Assembly (NCBI RefSeq): GCF_003201875.1
Contig: NZ_QJKD01000016.1
Coordinates: forward strand, 56,934-120,933
DNA length: 64,000 bases
Origin: Hungatella effluvii
Lineage (GTDB): Bacteria; Bacillota; Clostridia; Lachnospirales; Lachnospiraceae
Direction: 5' to 3'
A program made the position numbers and the translations under genes. The notes beneath the pieces are model-generated. The model was not told where the DNA came from. It made no database searches and saw nothing but the letters and a program-made list of their open reading frames with translations. How positions within the stretch are numbered: the first letter of the stretch is position 1; every line of letters starts with the position of its first letter. Shown in pieces: positions 41,971 through 50,557 of this stretch.

Positions 41971-43322
41971 AACGATATAACATTGAAGAATTCGGGGCCA
42001 GGGCAGACGGCAGTCTGTGCACGGAAGCGATTCAGCAGGCGATTAATGCCTGCGGCGAGACGGGCGGCATCGTAGAGATCGGAGCGGGTACGTATTTAAC
42101 AGGGACACTGCAGCTGAGATCCCATATAACCCTTCATCTGGCGCAGAACGCGGTCCTGCTGGGATCAGGAAGCATGGCCGATTATAAGAGTTTTGATCAT
42201 ATACAGAACGAATGGGGAGAGATATTCTCTTTATTCTATGCAAAAGACTGTGAAGACATTGTGATAGAAGGGGACGGAAAAATCGATTTCAACGGAGATG
42301 CCTTCTTCGACTATACGACGCCCCGGGTGGAAGGGCTTGACTTGGAGAGCCTGACGGAAGCTCAGAAAAACCAGTTTGTGGTTAATTTTGACGAGCGGCC
42401 CAATCAGCTGATGTTTTTCCGGAAATGCAGAAACGTGAGAATCCGTGATACTGCATTTTACAATGCCCCGTGCTGGGGGATTGTATTCAGCGCGTGTGAT
42501 GAAGTGAAAATTACAGGAATTACCATACGGTTTGGCCAGCGAATCCCCAATAACGACGGAATTCATCTCTGTTCCTGTCAGGATGTGATCGTAACGGGCT
42601 GCGATATTGTGGCGGGTGACGACTGCATCGCCGTCTCTGGCATTGATGACTGGCTGAGAGAGAGCAGGAGGATTATCGTATCCGACTGTATTCTGTCCTC
42701 ATCCTCGGCAGGAGTCAGAATTGGTTATTTCTGCAGCAAGGTAAATGATGTGCAGGTGCACAACTGCACCATATACCGGTCCAACCGGGGAATCTGTATG
42801 ACGGCCTGTAAGGGCGGATACGTGAAAAATGTGGTTCTGTCCGGATTGATCATTGATACCATGAGCAGGGCCGGCGGCTGGTGGGGAATCGGGGAAGCCA
42901 TCTACATATCGGCACTGGATCATGAGCTTCATCACAATTACCGGGATCCGTATGATACCGTTCCGGGAAAGTACAATATTGAAAATATCACTGTCAGGGA
43001 TGTGACGGCATCCTGCGAAAATGGGATTGTGCTGGCGGGAGAGCACGGCAATATTCACGATGTAAGGTTTTACAATCTTCGTCTCCGCTTCATTGACGCG
43101 CCTAACCGGAAGTTTTTCGGAGGCAGGATGGATTTCCTGCCGGGAAAGATGGAAAAAATGGTGCCGGAAGGCCGCTTGTACTGGATTTATGCGAGGGAGG
43201 CGTGCTGTGTTAAGGTTCAGGACTATTCGATTGAAAATGAGATAACCCAGGAAAACCTCATGATAGAACCTTGCCTGGAGAACTGCGAAAAGGTGTTTTT
43301 CGAGCCTGCATGGCCAGTATAA
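41967..43322 (+). CDS. Glycoside hydrolase family 28 (polygalacturonase-like) protein
   Basis: Right-handed parallel beta-helix protein of 451 residues. The N-terminus FGARADGSLCTEAIQQAINAC is typical of the polygalacturonase/GH28 clan. Catalytic Asp candidates are D197 in NNDG and D218-D219 in AGDDC. The third GH28 motif, GHG, is not seen; the corresponding segment reads SSSAGVRIGY, so the enzyme differs from classical polygalacturonases. No signal peptide, hence cytoplasmic and suited to small imported oligosaccharides. GTG at 41967 overlaps the activase stop, with GGAGG ten bases upstream. Confidence 0.85.
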   Translation: MKRYNIEEFGARADGSLCTEAIQQAINACGETGGIVEIGAGTYLTGTLQLRSHITLHLAQNAVLLGSGSMADYKSFDHIQNEWGEIFSLFYAKDCEDIVIEGDGKIDFNGDAFFDYTTPRVEGLDLESLTEAQKNQFVVNFDERPNQLMFFRKCRNVRIRDTAFYNAPCWGIVFSACDEVKITGITIRFGQRIPNNDGIHLCSCQDVIVTGCDIVAGDDCIAVSGIDDWLRESRRIIVSDCILSSSSAGVRIGYFCSKVNDVQVHNCTIYRSNRGICMTACKGGYVKNVVLSGLIIDTMSRAGGWWGIGEAIYISALDHELHHNYRDPYDTVPGKYNIENITVRDVTASCENGIVLAGEHGNIHDVRFYNLRLRFIDAPNRKFFGGRMDFLPGKMEKMVPEGRLYWIYAREACCVKVQDYSIENEITQENLMIEPCLENCEKVFFEPAWPV

Positions 43323-43336
43323 AAGAATATAAAACG

Positions 43337-43397
43337 AAAAGAGAGAAACGAAAAAGAAAAGTATAAAAAGCTTTTCTTCCACGTTTCTCTTTTTTTA
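43337..43397 (+). terminator. Rho-independent terminator after the GH28 gene
   Basis: A long hairpin pairs AAAAGAGAGAAACG (43337-43350) with CGTTTCTCTTTTTT (43382-43395), with an inner AAGAAAAG/CTTTTCTT stem, and ends in a T-run. Confidence 0.85.
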
Positions 43398-43580
43398 TAA
43401 ATGGAAAAGTGGCTTCCAATCAAAGTTAAGATGTTAAGATTTTAGCATGAGAGGTATTTTTACTTTGATGGCGTTCCGCCGGTAACAGCGTGATCCCTCC
43501 GATTTACTTTGTATAATGGTAAAAACGGAAAATAAAATAAAAAAATACACTTAAAAGTTGTAAAAATACACGAGAACGTA

Positions 43581-43608
43581 TTGACAAAACACAAAAGCGT
43601 GTTATGAT
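43581..43608 (+). promoter_or_regulatory. Promoter of the nucleoside import operon
   Basis: TTGACA at 43581-43586 and TATGAT at 43603-43608, 16 bp apart. An AACAC/GTGTT inverted repeat (43588-43603) lies between the boxes, and a TGTT/AACA repeat lies at 43624-43636; either may bind a regulator. No regulator gene sits in this operon. The remainder of 43398-43761 holds no gene that I can support. Confidence 0.7.
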
Positions 43609-43761
43609 AAGACATAGGAAAAGTGTTGACGAAACATTTTTCCCAGCCTGATTTAGACAAAGGTACCAATACAGCATTACCGAATGCCGTAACCGGAAAG
43701 GGAGAGCAGGAATCCGTACTTTCGTGAGTTCCTGAGAACCGTTCAAAAAAAGGAGGAGGAA

Positions 43762-44715
43762 ATGGAGGAAAGAATACCTGTAATCATTGACTGCGATCCG
43801 GGCCATGACGACGCAATTGCGATTTTGTGGGCCGTGTCAAGTCCAAAGCTGGAGGTGAGGGCGGTGACAACCGTAGCCGGGAACCAGAGCATTGAGAAGG
43901 TGACGGACAATGCGGTTCGGATCCTGACTCTGGCAGGGGCGCGTAATATCCCCGTTGGCCAGGGCTTTGAAAGACCGCTGCTGGGAAAGAACCATGACGG
44001 AGCGGTCATTCATGGAGAGACCGGCCTGGATGGGCCGCCGCGTCCGGAGGCGGGTTTTGAGAAGTCGCCGTTAAACAGTATTGCTCTTATGGAAAGGATT
44101 ATTGAGGAAAGCAGTGAAAAGATTACGATTATCGCGTTGGGGCCGCTTTCCAACGTGGCGCGCTTTTTACTTGTCAGACCCGACCTGAAAAAAAGGATTG
44201 GACAGATTTCCATGATGGGGGGAGGAACCTATGGTAACTGGACTCCGGCGGCGGAATTTAATATCTGGGATGATCCGGAAGCTGCTAACATTGTATTTCA
44301 GTCCGGAATTCCCATCATCATGGCAGGGCTGGACGTCACGCAGAAAGCGTATGTAACAGATGAAGAGAATGACATCCTGAAACAGCAGGGCGGCAGGGTG
44401 TCCGCCTATGTCGGGCAGTTGATTGAATATTACCGGCAGTACCATTATAAAGTTGAGGGGTTCCCCGGCTGTACGCTTCACGACCCCTGCGCGGTGGCCG
44501 CGCTGATCCATCCGGAGATATTTGAATCGGTAAACTGTAATGTGGATGTGGAGCTTCACGGAACACTGACACGCGGAATGACTGTAATTGATAAGATCGG
44601 TTATCTGTCAAAAATCTTCGGGGAAGATGAGAAGAAAAACGTAAAATTTCTTACCGCGGTTGACAGAAACGCATTTGTTGCAAATTTGAGCAGGGCAATT
44701 TCACGCCTGGATTAA
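43762..44715 (+). CDS. IUNH-family nucleoside hydrolase
   Basis: Nucleoside hydrolase of 317 residues with the signature DCDPGHDD near residue 11, the AEFNIWDDPEA segment, and the catalytic LHDPCAV His-Asp pair. All expected residues are present. It resembles the enzyme at position 13 (both start with PVIIDCDPGHDD). GAGGAGG precedes the ATG. It is first in an operon with a BMP-type nucleoside importer, two more nucleoside hydrolases and a ribokinase, so it hydrolyses imported nucleosides. Confidence 0.92.
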   Translation: MEERIPVIIDCDPGHDDAIAILWAVSSPKLEVRAVTTVAGNQSIEKVTDNAVRILTLAGARNIPVGQGFERPLLGKNHDGAVIHGETGLDGPPRPEAGFEKSPLNSIALMERIIEESSEKITIIALGPLSNVARFLLVRPDLKKRIGQISMMGGGTYGNWTPAAEFNIWDDPEAANIVFQSGIPIIMAGLDVTQKAYVTDEENDILKQQGGRVSAYVGQLIEYYRQYHYKVEGFPGCTLHDPCAVAALIHPEIFESVNCNVDVELHGTLTRGMTVIDKIGYLSKIFGEDEKKNVKFLTAVDRNAFVANLSRAISRLD

Positions 44716-44733
44716 AGAGAAGGGAGAAAAAGA

Positions 44734-45921
44734 ATGGGACGAAGAATTTTAAGCGTGGCGCTGGCTGCGATGATGGCTTTTTCACTAACTGCATGCGGAG
44801 GAAGTAAAACCGGCGCGGTAACCGCCGCAGAGGATACGACGGCCGCCGGAAGCGCAAGCGGGACAACCGCAGAGACATCCGCCGCGCCCGGATCAGAGGC
44901 CGGAAAGCCGGTCAAAATTATGTTTGTAAACTACGGCACCCAGGGGGATGCCAGTATCAGTGATATTGTAGTCGATGCACTGAAGGACTTTTGCGGCCGC
45001 ACGGGTTCCGAGTATAACGTGTATGACTGCAACAGCGATGCGTCTCTGCTGACTCCGGCTATGCTGGATATCTGCGGTTCCGGGGATTACGATCTGGTAA
45101 TTACCGGATATTACAACATGCTGGAGGGCGCGGAGGAGGCGGCGGCCAAATATCCGGATCAGAAAATACTGTTGTATGACACGGAGGCCGACTACACGGA
45201 CGGAAAGAACGCAAATGTAAGGAGTGTTTCTTCCAAGCAGAACGAGTGCGCATTTCTGGCCGGGGCGTTGGCCGCGCTTCTTACGGAATCGGATGCGGAG
45301 CTTGCCAATCCGGATAAGACGGTAGGATATGTGGGAGCCGCGGAAAATACAGCGATTCTGGATTTCCTGGTGGGATACATTGAAGGAGTAAACTATGTGG
45401 ACAGCAGCATCAATGTTTTGTATTCCTTTGTGGGAAACTGGTCGGATACGGCCAAGGCAAAGGAGCTTGGACTGATGCAGTTTCAGCAGGGGGCGGATGT
45501 ATCCTTTTCTGTCTGCGGAGCGGCCGGCCTGGGCGTTGCCGAGGCGGCAAAACAGGCCGATGCTTATAATATAGGAGTCGATTATGATGTGGCGGGATCC
45601 ATTAAAACGACGAATCCGGATACGGCGGAGCATGTGGTTACATCTGCAGTAAAGGACTTTTATACGATCATGATGAAAGAACTGGACAGCATCGATGCGG
45701 GCACAATCCAATGGGGAAGCCACACGGAATATGACTATGCGGGCGGGGGCTGTCAGCTGGTTGATAACGAATATTTTGAAAAAGAGGTTCCCCAGGAGGT
45801 CAAGGATCAGTACTATGCAATCACGGAAAAACTTGCAGCCGGAGAAATTAAGGTTGGCACGGCCATAGGGGCTTCGCAGGAGGAGATTGACCAATATAAA
45901 GCGGAGGCAGCTCCGTTTTAA
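44734..45921 (+). CDS. BMP-family nucleoside-binding lipoprotein
   Basis: Solute-binding lipoprotein of 395 residues in the BMP/PnrA family, which binds nucleosides. Lipobox SLTAC places the lipid-modified cysteine at residue 21; a Thr/Ala/Gly linker follows to about residue 55. The C-terminal domain contains GAAGLGVAEAAKQADAYNIG, typical of the family. It pairs with the ATPase and two permeases directly downstream, and the surrounding hydrolases confirm nucleosides as the likely ligand. A GC-rich hairpin follows. Confidence 0.9.
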   Translation: MGRRILSVALAAMMAFSLTACGGSKTGAVTAAEDTTAAGSASGTTAETSAAPGSEAGKPVKIMFVNYGTQGDASISDIVVDALKDFCGRTGSEYNVYDCNSDASLLTPAMLDICGSGDYDLVITGYYNMLEGAEEAAAKYPDQKILLYDTEADYTDGKNANVRSVSSKQNECAFLAGALAALLTESDAELANPDKTVGYVGAAENTAILDFLVGYIEGVNYVDSSINVLYSFVGNWSDTAKAKELGLMQFQQGADVSFSVCGAAGLGVAEAAKQADAYNIGVDYDVAGSIKTTNPDTAEHVVTSAVKDFYTIMMKELDSIDAGTIQWGSHTEYDYAGGGCQLVDNEYFEKEVPQEVKDQYYAITEKLAAGEIKVGTAIGASQEEIDQYKAEAAPF

Positions 45922-45934
45922 CAGAAGGAGAGGG

Positions 45935-45963
45935 GGGATCCCGGGGAACCACGGATCCCTTTC
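45935..45963 (+). other. Hairpin between BMP lipoprotein and ATPase genes
   Basis: GGGATCC (45935-45941) pairs with GGATCCC (45953-45959) and TTTCTC follows; likely a partial terminator or mRNA stabiliser. Confidence 0.55.
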
Positions 45964-45987
45964 TCTAAAAACAGGAGGCGAAGTTTC

Positions 45988-47574
45988 GTGACAGAGCGTA
46001 AGGAAAAAGAAGATGCAGTATTGTCGATGGAAAACATCACCAAAATATACAGCAACGGGTTCGTGGCAAATAAAGATGTGACTTTCTCTGTCAGAAGAGG
46101 AGAAATTCATGGCCTGCTCGGGGAAAACGGCGCGGGGAAGACGACATTAATGAAGGTTTTATTCGGGCAGGAAAAGCCGGAGGAAGGCAGGATTCTGCTC
46201 GACGGTAAGGAAATACAGATAGACAGCCCTTTAAAAGCCCTGGAATATGGAATTGGTATGGTTCATCAGCATTTTATGCTGGTTGGCTCTCTGACCGTGG
46301 CGGAGAACATGGTATTGGGAATGGAGCCGAAAAAAGGTATTCTCTTTGACTATAAAACAGCGGTAAAAAAGACCGCTGAGATTGCAGAACAATTCAGACT
46401 GCCTGTAGATGCACAGGAAAAAGTAAATAATATTTCCGTAGGCCAGAAACAGCGTGTTGAGATATTAAAGATACTGCTTCGGGGGGCCAGAATACTTCTG
46501 CTGGATGAACCGACAGCAGTACTGACTCCGCAGGAGACAGAGGAGCTGTTTGCCAGGCTGAAGGAGCTGAAAAAAGAAGGATATACGATTGTCTTTATAT
46601 CCCATAAATTAAATGAGGTGAAAGCACTCTGTGATAGAATTACAGTTCTGAGAAAAGGCCGTGTGACCGGAAGGGCGGAGGTGGCGGACATCTCGGAGGA
46701 GGATATTTCACATATGATCGTAGGAAAAGATGTGGATCTTCATCTGAATAAAAAAGCGGCAGTTCCGGGAAAGACGACTTTATCAGTAAGAGATTTGAGC
46801 TGGAAGAATCATTTTGGAAATCAGGTGTTGAACGGTATTTCCTTTGATGTCCGGGAGGGGGAAATTTTGGGTGTGGCGGGAGTGGAGGGAAACGGGCAGT
46901 CAGAGCTTTCCGATATCCTGTCCGGATTGCTTCCGGTCTCCGAAGGAAGCGTGCTTATGAACGGAAACGACATTAAAAAAATGTCGATCCGGCAGATCCG
47001 CCAGTCGGGCACCTCCCTAATCCATGAGGACCGCATGATTTACGGAGTATCTGAAAAACAGTCGATTAAAGAGAATATTTTTGCCGACCGCTATTTTCAC
47101 ACCGGATATAACCGCAGGGGAGTTGTTGACAACCGTGTGATCACGGATGAAAGCAGCAAATTAATCGGTGAATATCAGGTGGCCTGCGACGGCCCCCAGG
47201 CAGATATTGATACGCTGTCCGGCGGAAATATTCAAAAGGTGGTGGCTGCAAGAGAGTTTTCCACGGTACCCAGGCTGCTGATTGCCAGCCAGCCCACCCG
47301 CGGCATTGATGTGGGAGCTGCCGAATTAATCAGAAACAAGCTTGTTATGCTGCGGGATGAGTATCACTCGGCGGTACTTCTGTTCTCAGCGGATTTAACT
47401 GAGCTTTTGACGGTCAGCGACAGTCTGATTGTATTATATAATGGGGAAATCACGGCGTATTTTCCGAGTACAGAGCAGGCGGATGAAAACATTCTTGGGG
47501 AGTATATGCTGGGGATCAAGAGGCAGACACCGGCTGAGATTGGAGGTGTTCTATATGATAATAGAAAAGAATAA
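45988..47574 (+). CDS. Nucleoside ABC transporter ATP-binding protein (NupO/YufO type)
   Basis: Duplicated ATPase of 528 residues. The first half has Walker A GENGAGKTT near residue 47, ISVGQKQRVEIL and LLLDEPTAVLTPQE. The second half has a degenerate Walker A (GVEGNGQSE) but keeps the signature LSGGNIQKV and a degenerate Walker B (IASQPTRGID). This layout is standard for RbsA-like and BMP-associated nucleoside importers. GTG start with AGGAGG nine bases upstream. Its 3' end overlaps the first permease by 20 bases. Confidence 0.93.
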   Translation: MTERKEKEDAVLSMENITKIYSNGFVANKDVTFSVRRGEIHGLLGENGAGKTTLMKVLFGQEKPEEGRILLDGKEIQIDSPLKALEYGIGMVHQHFMLVGSLTVAENMVLGMEPKKGILFDYKTAVKKTAEIAEQFRLPVDAQEKVNNISVGQKQRVEILKILLRGARILLLDEPTAVLTPQETEELFARLKELKKEGYTIVFISHKLNEVKALCDRITVLRKGRVTGRAEVADISEEDISHMIVGKDVDLHLNKKAAVPGKTTLSVRDLSWKNHFGNQVLNGISFDVREGEILGVAGVEGNGQSELSDILSGLLPVSEGSVLMNGNDIKKMSIRQIRQSGTSLIHEDRMIYGVSEKQSIKENIFADRYFHTGYNRRGVVDNRVITDESSKLIGEYQVACDGPQADIDTLSGGNIQKVVAAREFSTVPRLLIASQPTRGIDVGAAELIRNKLVMLRDEYHSAVLLFSADLTELLTVSDSLIVLYNGEITAYFPSTEQADENILGEYMLGIKRQTPAEIGGVLYDNRKE

Positions 47575-48673
47575 AGTCCTGACCAGTCAGCAGATCGGAG
47601 GGCGTTTTGCATTTCTGCGGACGCTGGTATCATTGATCCTGGCGCTGGCTATTGCATTTTTACTCATTCTGACAGTCAGCGGTCAGGCGGCGGCAGATAT
47701 GATGACACTGCTGTTTGGTCCATTAACCAGCATGTCACGCATAACGGTTATGGTGAATAAATGGATTCCGCTGCTGTTTACCGGAACCGCGGTCTGCCTG
47801 ATGTTTTCCTGCGGCCAGATTAATCTGGCGGCCGAGGGCGCATTCTTTGCGGGGGCCTATACGGGGTCGCTTGTGGCGCTGTTAAACGGGGTTCCGCCCG
47901 TGCTGCATTTTCTTCTGTGCGCGGTGGCGGGGGCGGCCGCAGGAGCGGTTATATGTGGAATTCCGGCGGTTATGAATGCTAAATTTAATGTTCTGACAGT
48001 CGTTTCCTCGCTGATGATTAACTATGTTGCATTATATCTGGGATTATTTATTATGACCAATCTGGTGAGGGACCCTTCTGTCGGTTATGTGGCCTCTTAT
48101 AAATTCAATCTGTCGGCCAAGCTGTTTGAATTGATCTCCGGTACCGGCATCCATGCGGGTTTGTTAATCGCGGCTGCCATTGTAGCGGGCGGCTGGTTCC
48201 TGCTGTATAAAACCACATTTGGACTGGAAATACGTACGATTGGCTCAAATCACCATTTTGCCGGATTTTCAGGAATGCCGGTATTGAAAACCCTGGTACT
48301 GGCGCAGATCGCAGGCGGGCTGATAGCCGGACTCGGCGGAACCGTGGAGGTTCTGGGACTGTATGACAGATTTGCCTACGGCAGTTTGACAAACCACGGC
48401 TGGGATGGGGTTACAATCGCGGTTTTGGCAAGGAATAACCCCAAAAATGTACCGCTGGCGGCGCTGTTTCTTGCATATTTAAGAACCTCCGCAGATGTGC
48501 TGAACCGCACATCCTCCGTTCCCACCGAGGTAGTCAATATTATTCAGGCGGTTATCATCATTTTTGTGGCGGCGGAGCGTTTTCTGGCCGGCTGGGAACA
48601 CCGGACAATTGTTAAGAATACGAGACAGGTGATGGCAGTGAATGCACAGGAAGGAGGCAGTCTGGATGGATGA
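47555..48673 (+). CDS. Nucleoside ABC transporter permease (NupP/YufP type)
   Basis: Membrane subunit of 372 residues with many hydrophobic segments in the branched-chain amino acid/ribose permease fold. The GLEIRTIGSNHHFAGFSGM segment and the GLGGTVEVLG segment are characteristic. The ATG at 47555 has GGAGG eight bases upstream and lies inside the end of the ATPase gene; a longer in-frame reading exists but would give an unusual N-terminus. It overlaps the next permease by eight bases. Confidence 0.9.
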   Translation: MIIEKNKVLTSQQIGGRFAFLRTLVSLILALAIAFLLILTVSGQAAADMMTLLFGPLTSMSRITVMVNKWIPLLFTGTAVCLMFSCGQINLAAEGAFFAGAYTGSLVALLNGVPPVLHFLLCAVAGAAAGAVICGIPAVMNAKFNVLTVVSSLMINYVALYLGLFIMTNLVRDPSVGYVASYKFNLSAKLFELISGTGIHAGLLIAAAIVAGGWFLLYKTTFGLEIRTIGSNHHFAGFSGMPVLKTLVLAQIAGGLIAGLGGTVEVLGLYDRFAYGSLTNHGWDGVTIAVLARNNPKNVPLAALFLAYLRTSADVLNRTSSVPTEVVNIIQAVIIIFVAAERFLAGWEHRTIVKNTRQVMAVNAQEGGSLDG

Positions 48674-49574
48674 GTTATTCCGTTTGATTTTTTCAGCAGA
48701 TTTTGTTGCGTCTGTTTTGCGCATGTCTACGCCGATCCTTTTTGTTGGCCTGGCGGCAATGGTGGGGGACAAAGCGGATGTGCTGTGCGTGGCCTATGAA
48801 GGAATTATGCTGTTTGCGGCCTTCGGCGGGGTAGTCGGCAGCGCGCTGCTTCATTCGCTGGCCGGCGGACTGACAGGCGGACTGCTGGCGGGGCTTGTGA
48901 TTACCGGAATCTTTGCTTATTTCGTCCTTTATATGGATGCGAAGCCGATGCTGATCGGCCTGGCGCTGAATATACTGGCCAGCGCGGGTACGGTGTTCGG
49001 GCTTTATCTGATAACCGGTTCAAAGGCAAACAGCGCCAATCTGGGAAGTATGGCGTTCTCTGAAATACATATTCCGGTTGTAGAAAACATACCGGTAATC
49101 GGAGGTATTGTATCGGGACACAATACACTTACCTATTTTGTATTTCTGTGTGTCTTTTTGGTTCAGATGCTGTTATACCGCACTCCTCTGGGGCTTCGCA
49201 TCAGAACCGCGGGAGAGGCGCCGCTGGCTGCTGCCTCTGTAGGTATTAACGTAAGTAAGACAAAATTTATTGCGCTTATCATCAGTGGACTGCTGGCATC
49301 CATGGGAGGCATATTCATGTCCATGGCATATCTGCCGTATTTTACACGGGATATGGTTGCTGGAAGAGGCTTTATTGGTATCGCGGCTCAGAGTCTTGGA
49401 GCCGGAAGCCCGCTGCTTACGATGGTGTGGACCATGGTTTTTGGAGCGGCAGATGCGCTTGGGAGCATGGCGCAGTCGTTCAGGCTGCCGTCTCAGTTTG
49501 CTCAGATGACGCCCTATCTTGTGACACTGATTGGACTGGTTCTGATGAATATTCCTAAAAAGGTGAGGAAATAA
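48666..49574 (+). CDS. Nucleoside ABC transporter permease (NupQ/YufQ type)
   Basis: Second membrane subunit, 302 residues, about eight to ten membrane segments. Typical segments include TPLGLRIRTAGEAPLAAASVGI and GRGFIGIAAQSLGAGSPL (split here for length). The ATG at 48666 follows AAGGAGG at eight bases and overlaps the first permease. With the BMP protein and ATPase it completes a nucleoside importer. Confidence 0.9.
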   Translation: MDELFRLIFSADFVASVLRMSTPILFVGLAAMVGDKADVLCVAYEGIMLFAAFGGVVGSALLHSLAGGLTGGLLAGLVITGIFAYFVLYMDAKPMLIGLALNILASAGTVFGLYLITGSKANSANLGSMAFSEIHIPVVENIPVIGGIVSGHNTLTYFVFLCVFLVQMLLYRTPLGLRIRTAGEAPLAAASVGINVSKTKFIALIISGLLASMGGIFMSMAYLPYFTRDMVAGRGFIGIAAQSLGAGSPLLTMVWTMVFGAADALGSMAQSFRLPSQFAQMTPYLVTLIGLVLMNIPKKVRK

Positions 49575-49575
49575 A

Positions 49576-50547
49576 ATGAAAGAGAAAAGATGTAATGTAA
49601 TACTTGATGTAGATACAGGCTCGGATGACGCCGTCGCCATTATGCTTGCGCTTAAGTCGACGGAACTGAATGTGAAGGCAGTCTGTAATGTCTGGGGGAA
49701 TTTAACGGTCGATAAGACGACACGGAACACACTGGGAGTCTGTCAGGCGCTGGGGGCTAAAATACCCGTATACCAGGGATGCCAGCGTCCTATGGTGAAG
49801 GACCGAAGCAGCAGCCGTGATTTGCAGAATACTTATCAGCCGGTCATTGTCGACGGGAAAGAACTGAAAATCCACTATGACAGATTAGATGGTCTGCCGG
49901 AGGTGATGGGAGGTCCGGAACCGGTTCACGCAGTGCGCTTTTACTATGAATATCTGAAAAATGTGGTGGAACCCGTGACAATTGTGGCGGTGGGACCGCT
50001 TACAAACCTGGGATTTCTGCTCCGGACCGCGCCGGAACTGTCTAAAAAAATACATCAATTAATTATTATGGGCGGAGGCGTGGATATTTCTAATTGCAGC
50101 GCCGCCGGGGAGGCCAATATCTGGCATGATCCGGAAGCTTTTCAGATTATTCTGAATACCGGGATTATTCCGCTTCTCGTCCCGCTGGATGCGACCCACG
50201 CGGCGATGCTGGACGAAAAGGACTGTGAAGAATTAGAGAAAATAGATACGTTTGAGGCGAGATTTACCGCGTCACTGATCAGACAGAGGATTGTCTATGA
50301 ATCCGCACTGTTGGGACCGGACAGACGGAGGTCGGCAATCCATGATGCGCTGGCTGTGAGCGCCTGTATTGATGAAAGTGTGCTGAAGGATATAAGAGAG
50401 GTGTCGTGCACGGTTGGATTGTCGGGCGCTTCCGACGGGGAGATCATGATAGACCGGCGCGCGGTTACAGATCCGGTCAACCTGCGGGTTGCATTATCGG
50501 CGGATAAGAAGAGATTTTTCCAGATAATTTGTGAGAGACTTGCGTGA
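49576..50547 (+). CDS. IUNH-family nucleoside hydrolase (DVDTGSDD subtype)
   Basis: Nucleoside hydrolase of 323 residues with signature DVDTGSDD near residue 10, the EANIWHDPEA segment, and the catalytic AIHDALAV pair; all catalytic residues are seen. It carries an extra segment around residues 85-110 compared with the DCDPGHDD enzymes. It starts one base after the permease stop, with GTGAGG upstream, and is directly followed by a close paralogue, so the two arose by tandem duplication. Confidence 0.9.
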   Translation: MKEKRCNVILDVDTGSDDAVAIMLALKSTELNVKAVCNVWGNLTVDKTTRNTLGVCQALGAKIPVYQGCQRPMVKDRSSSRDLQNTYQPVIVDGKELKIHYDRLDGLPEVMGGPEPVHAVRFYYEYLKNVVEPVTIVAVGPLTNLGFLLRTAPELSKKIHQLIIMGGGVDISNCSAAGEANIWHDPEAFQIILNTGIIPLLVPLDATHAAMLDEKDCEELEKIDTFEARFTASLIRQRIVYESALLGPDRRRSAIHDALAVSACIDESVLKDIREVSCTVGLSGASDGEIMIDRRAVTDPVNLRVALSADKKRFFQIICERLA

Positions 50548-50557
50548 GGAGGAAAAT

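Noticed and set aside
44893..46110. Long minus-strand open frame of about 400 codons
   Set aside because: It lies opposite the BMP lipoprotein and ATPase genes, is rich in Arg, His and Ile as antisense frames often are, and matches no family I recognise.
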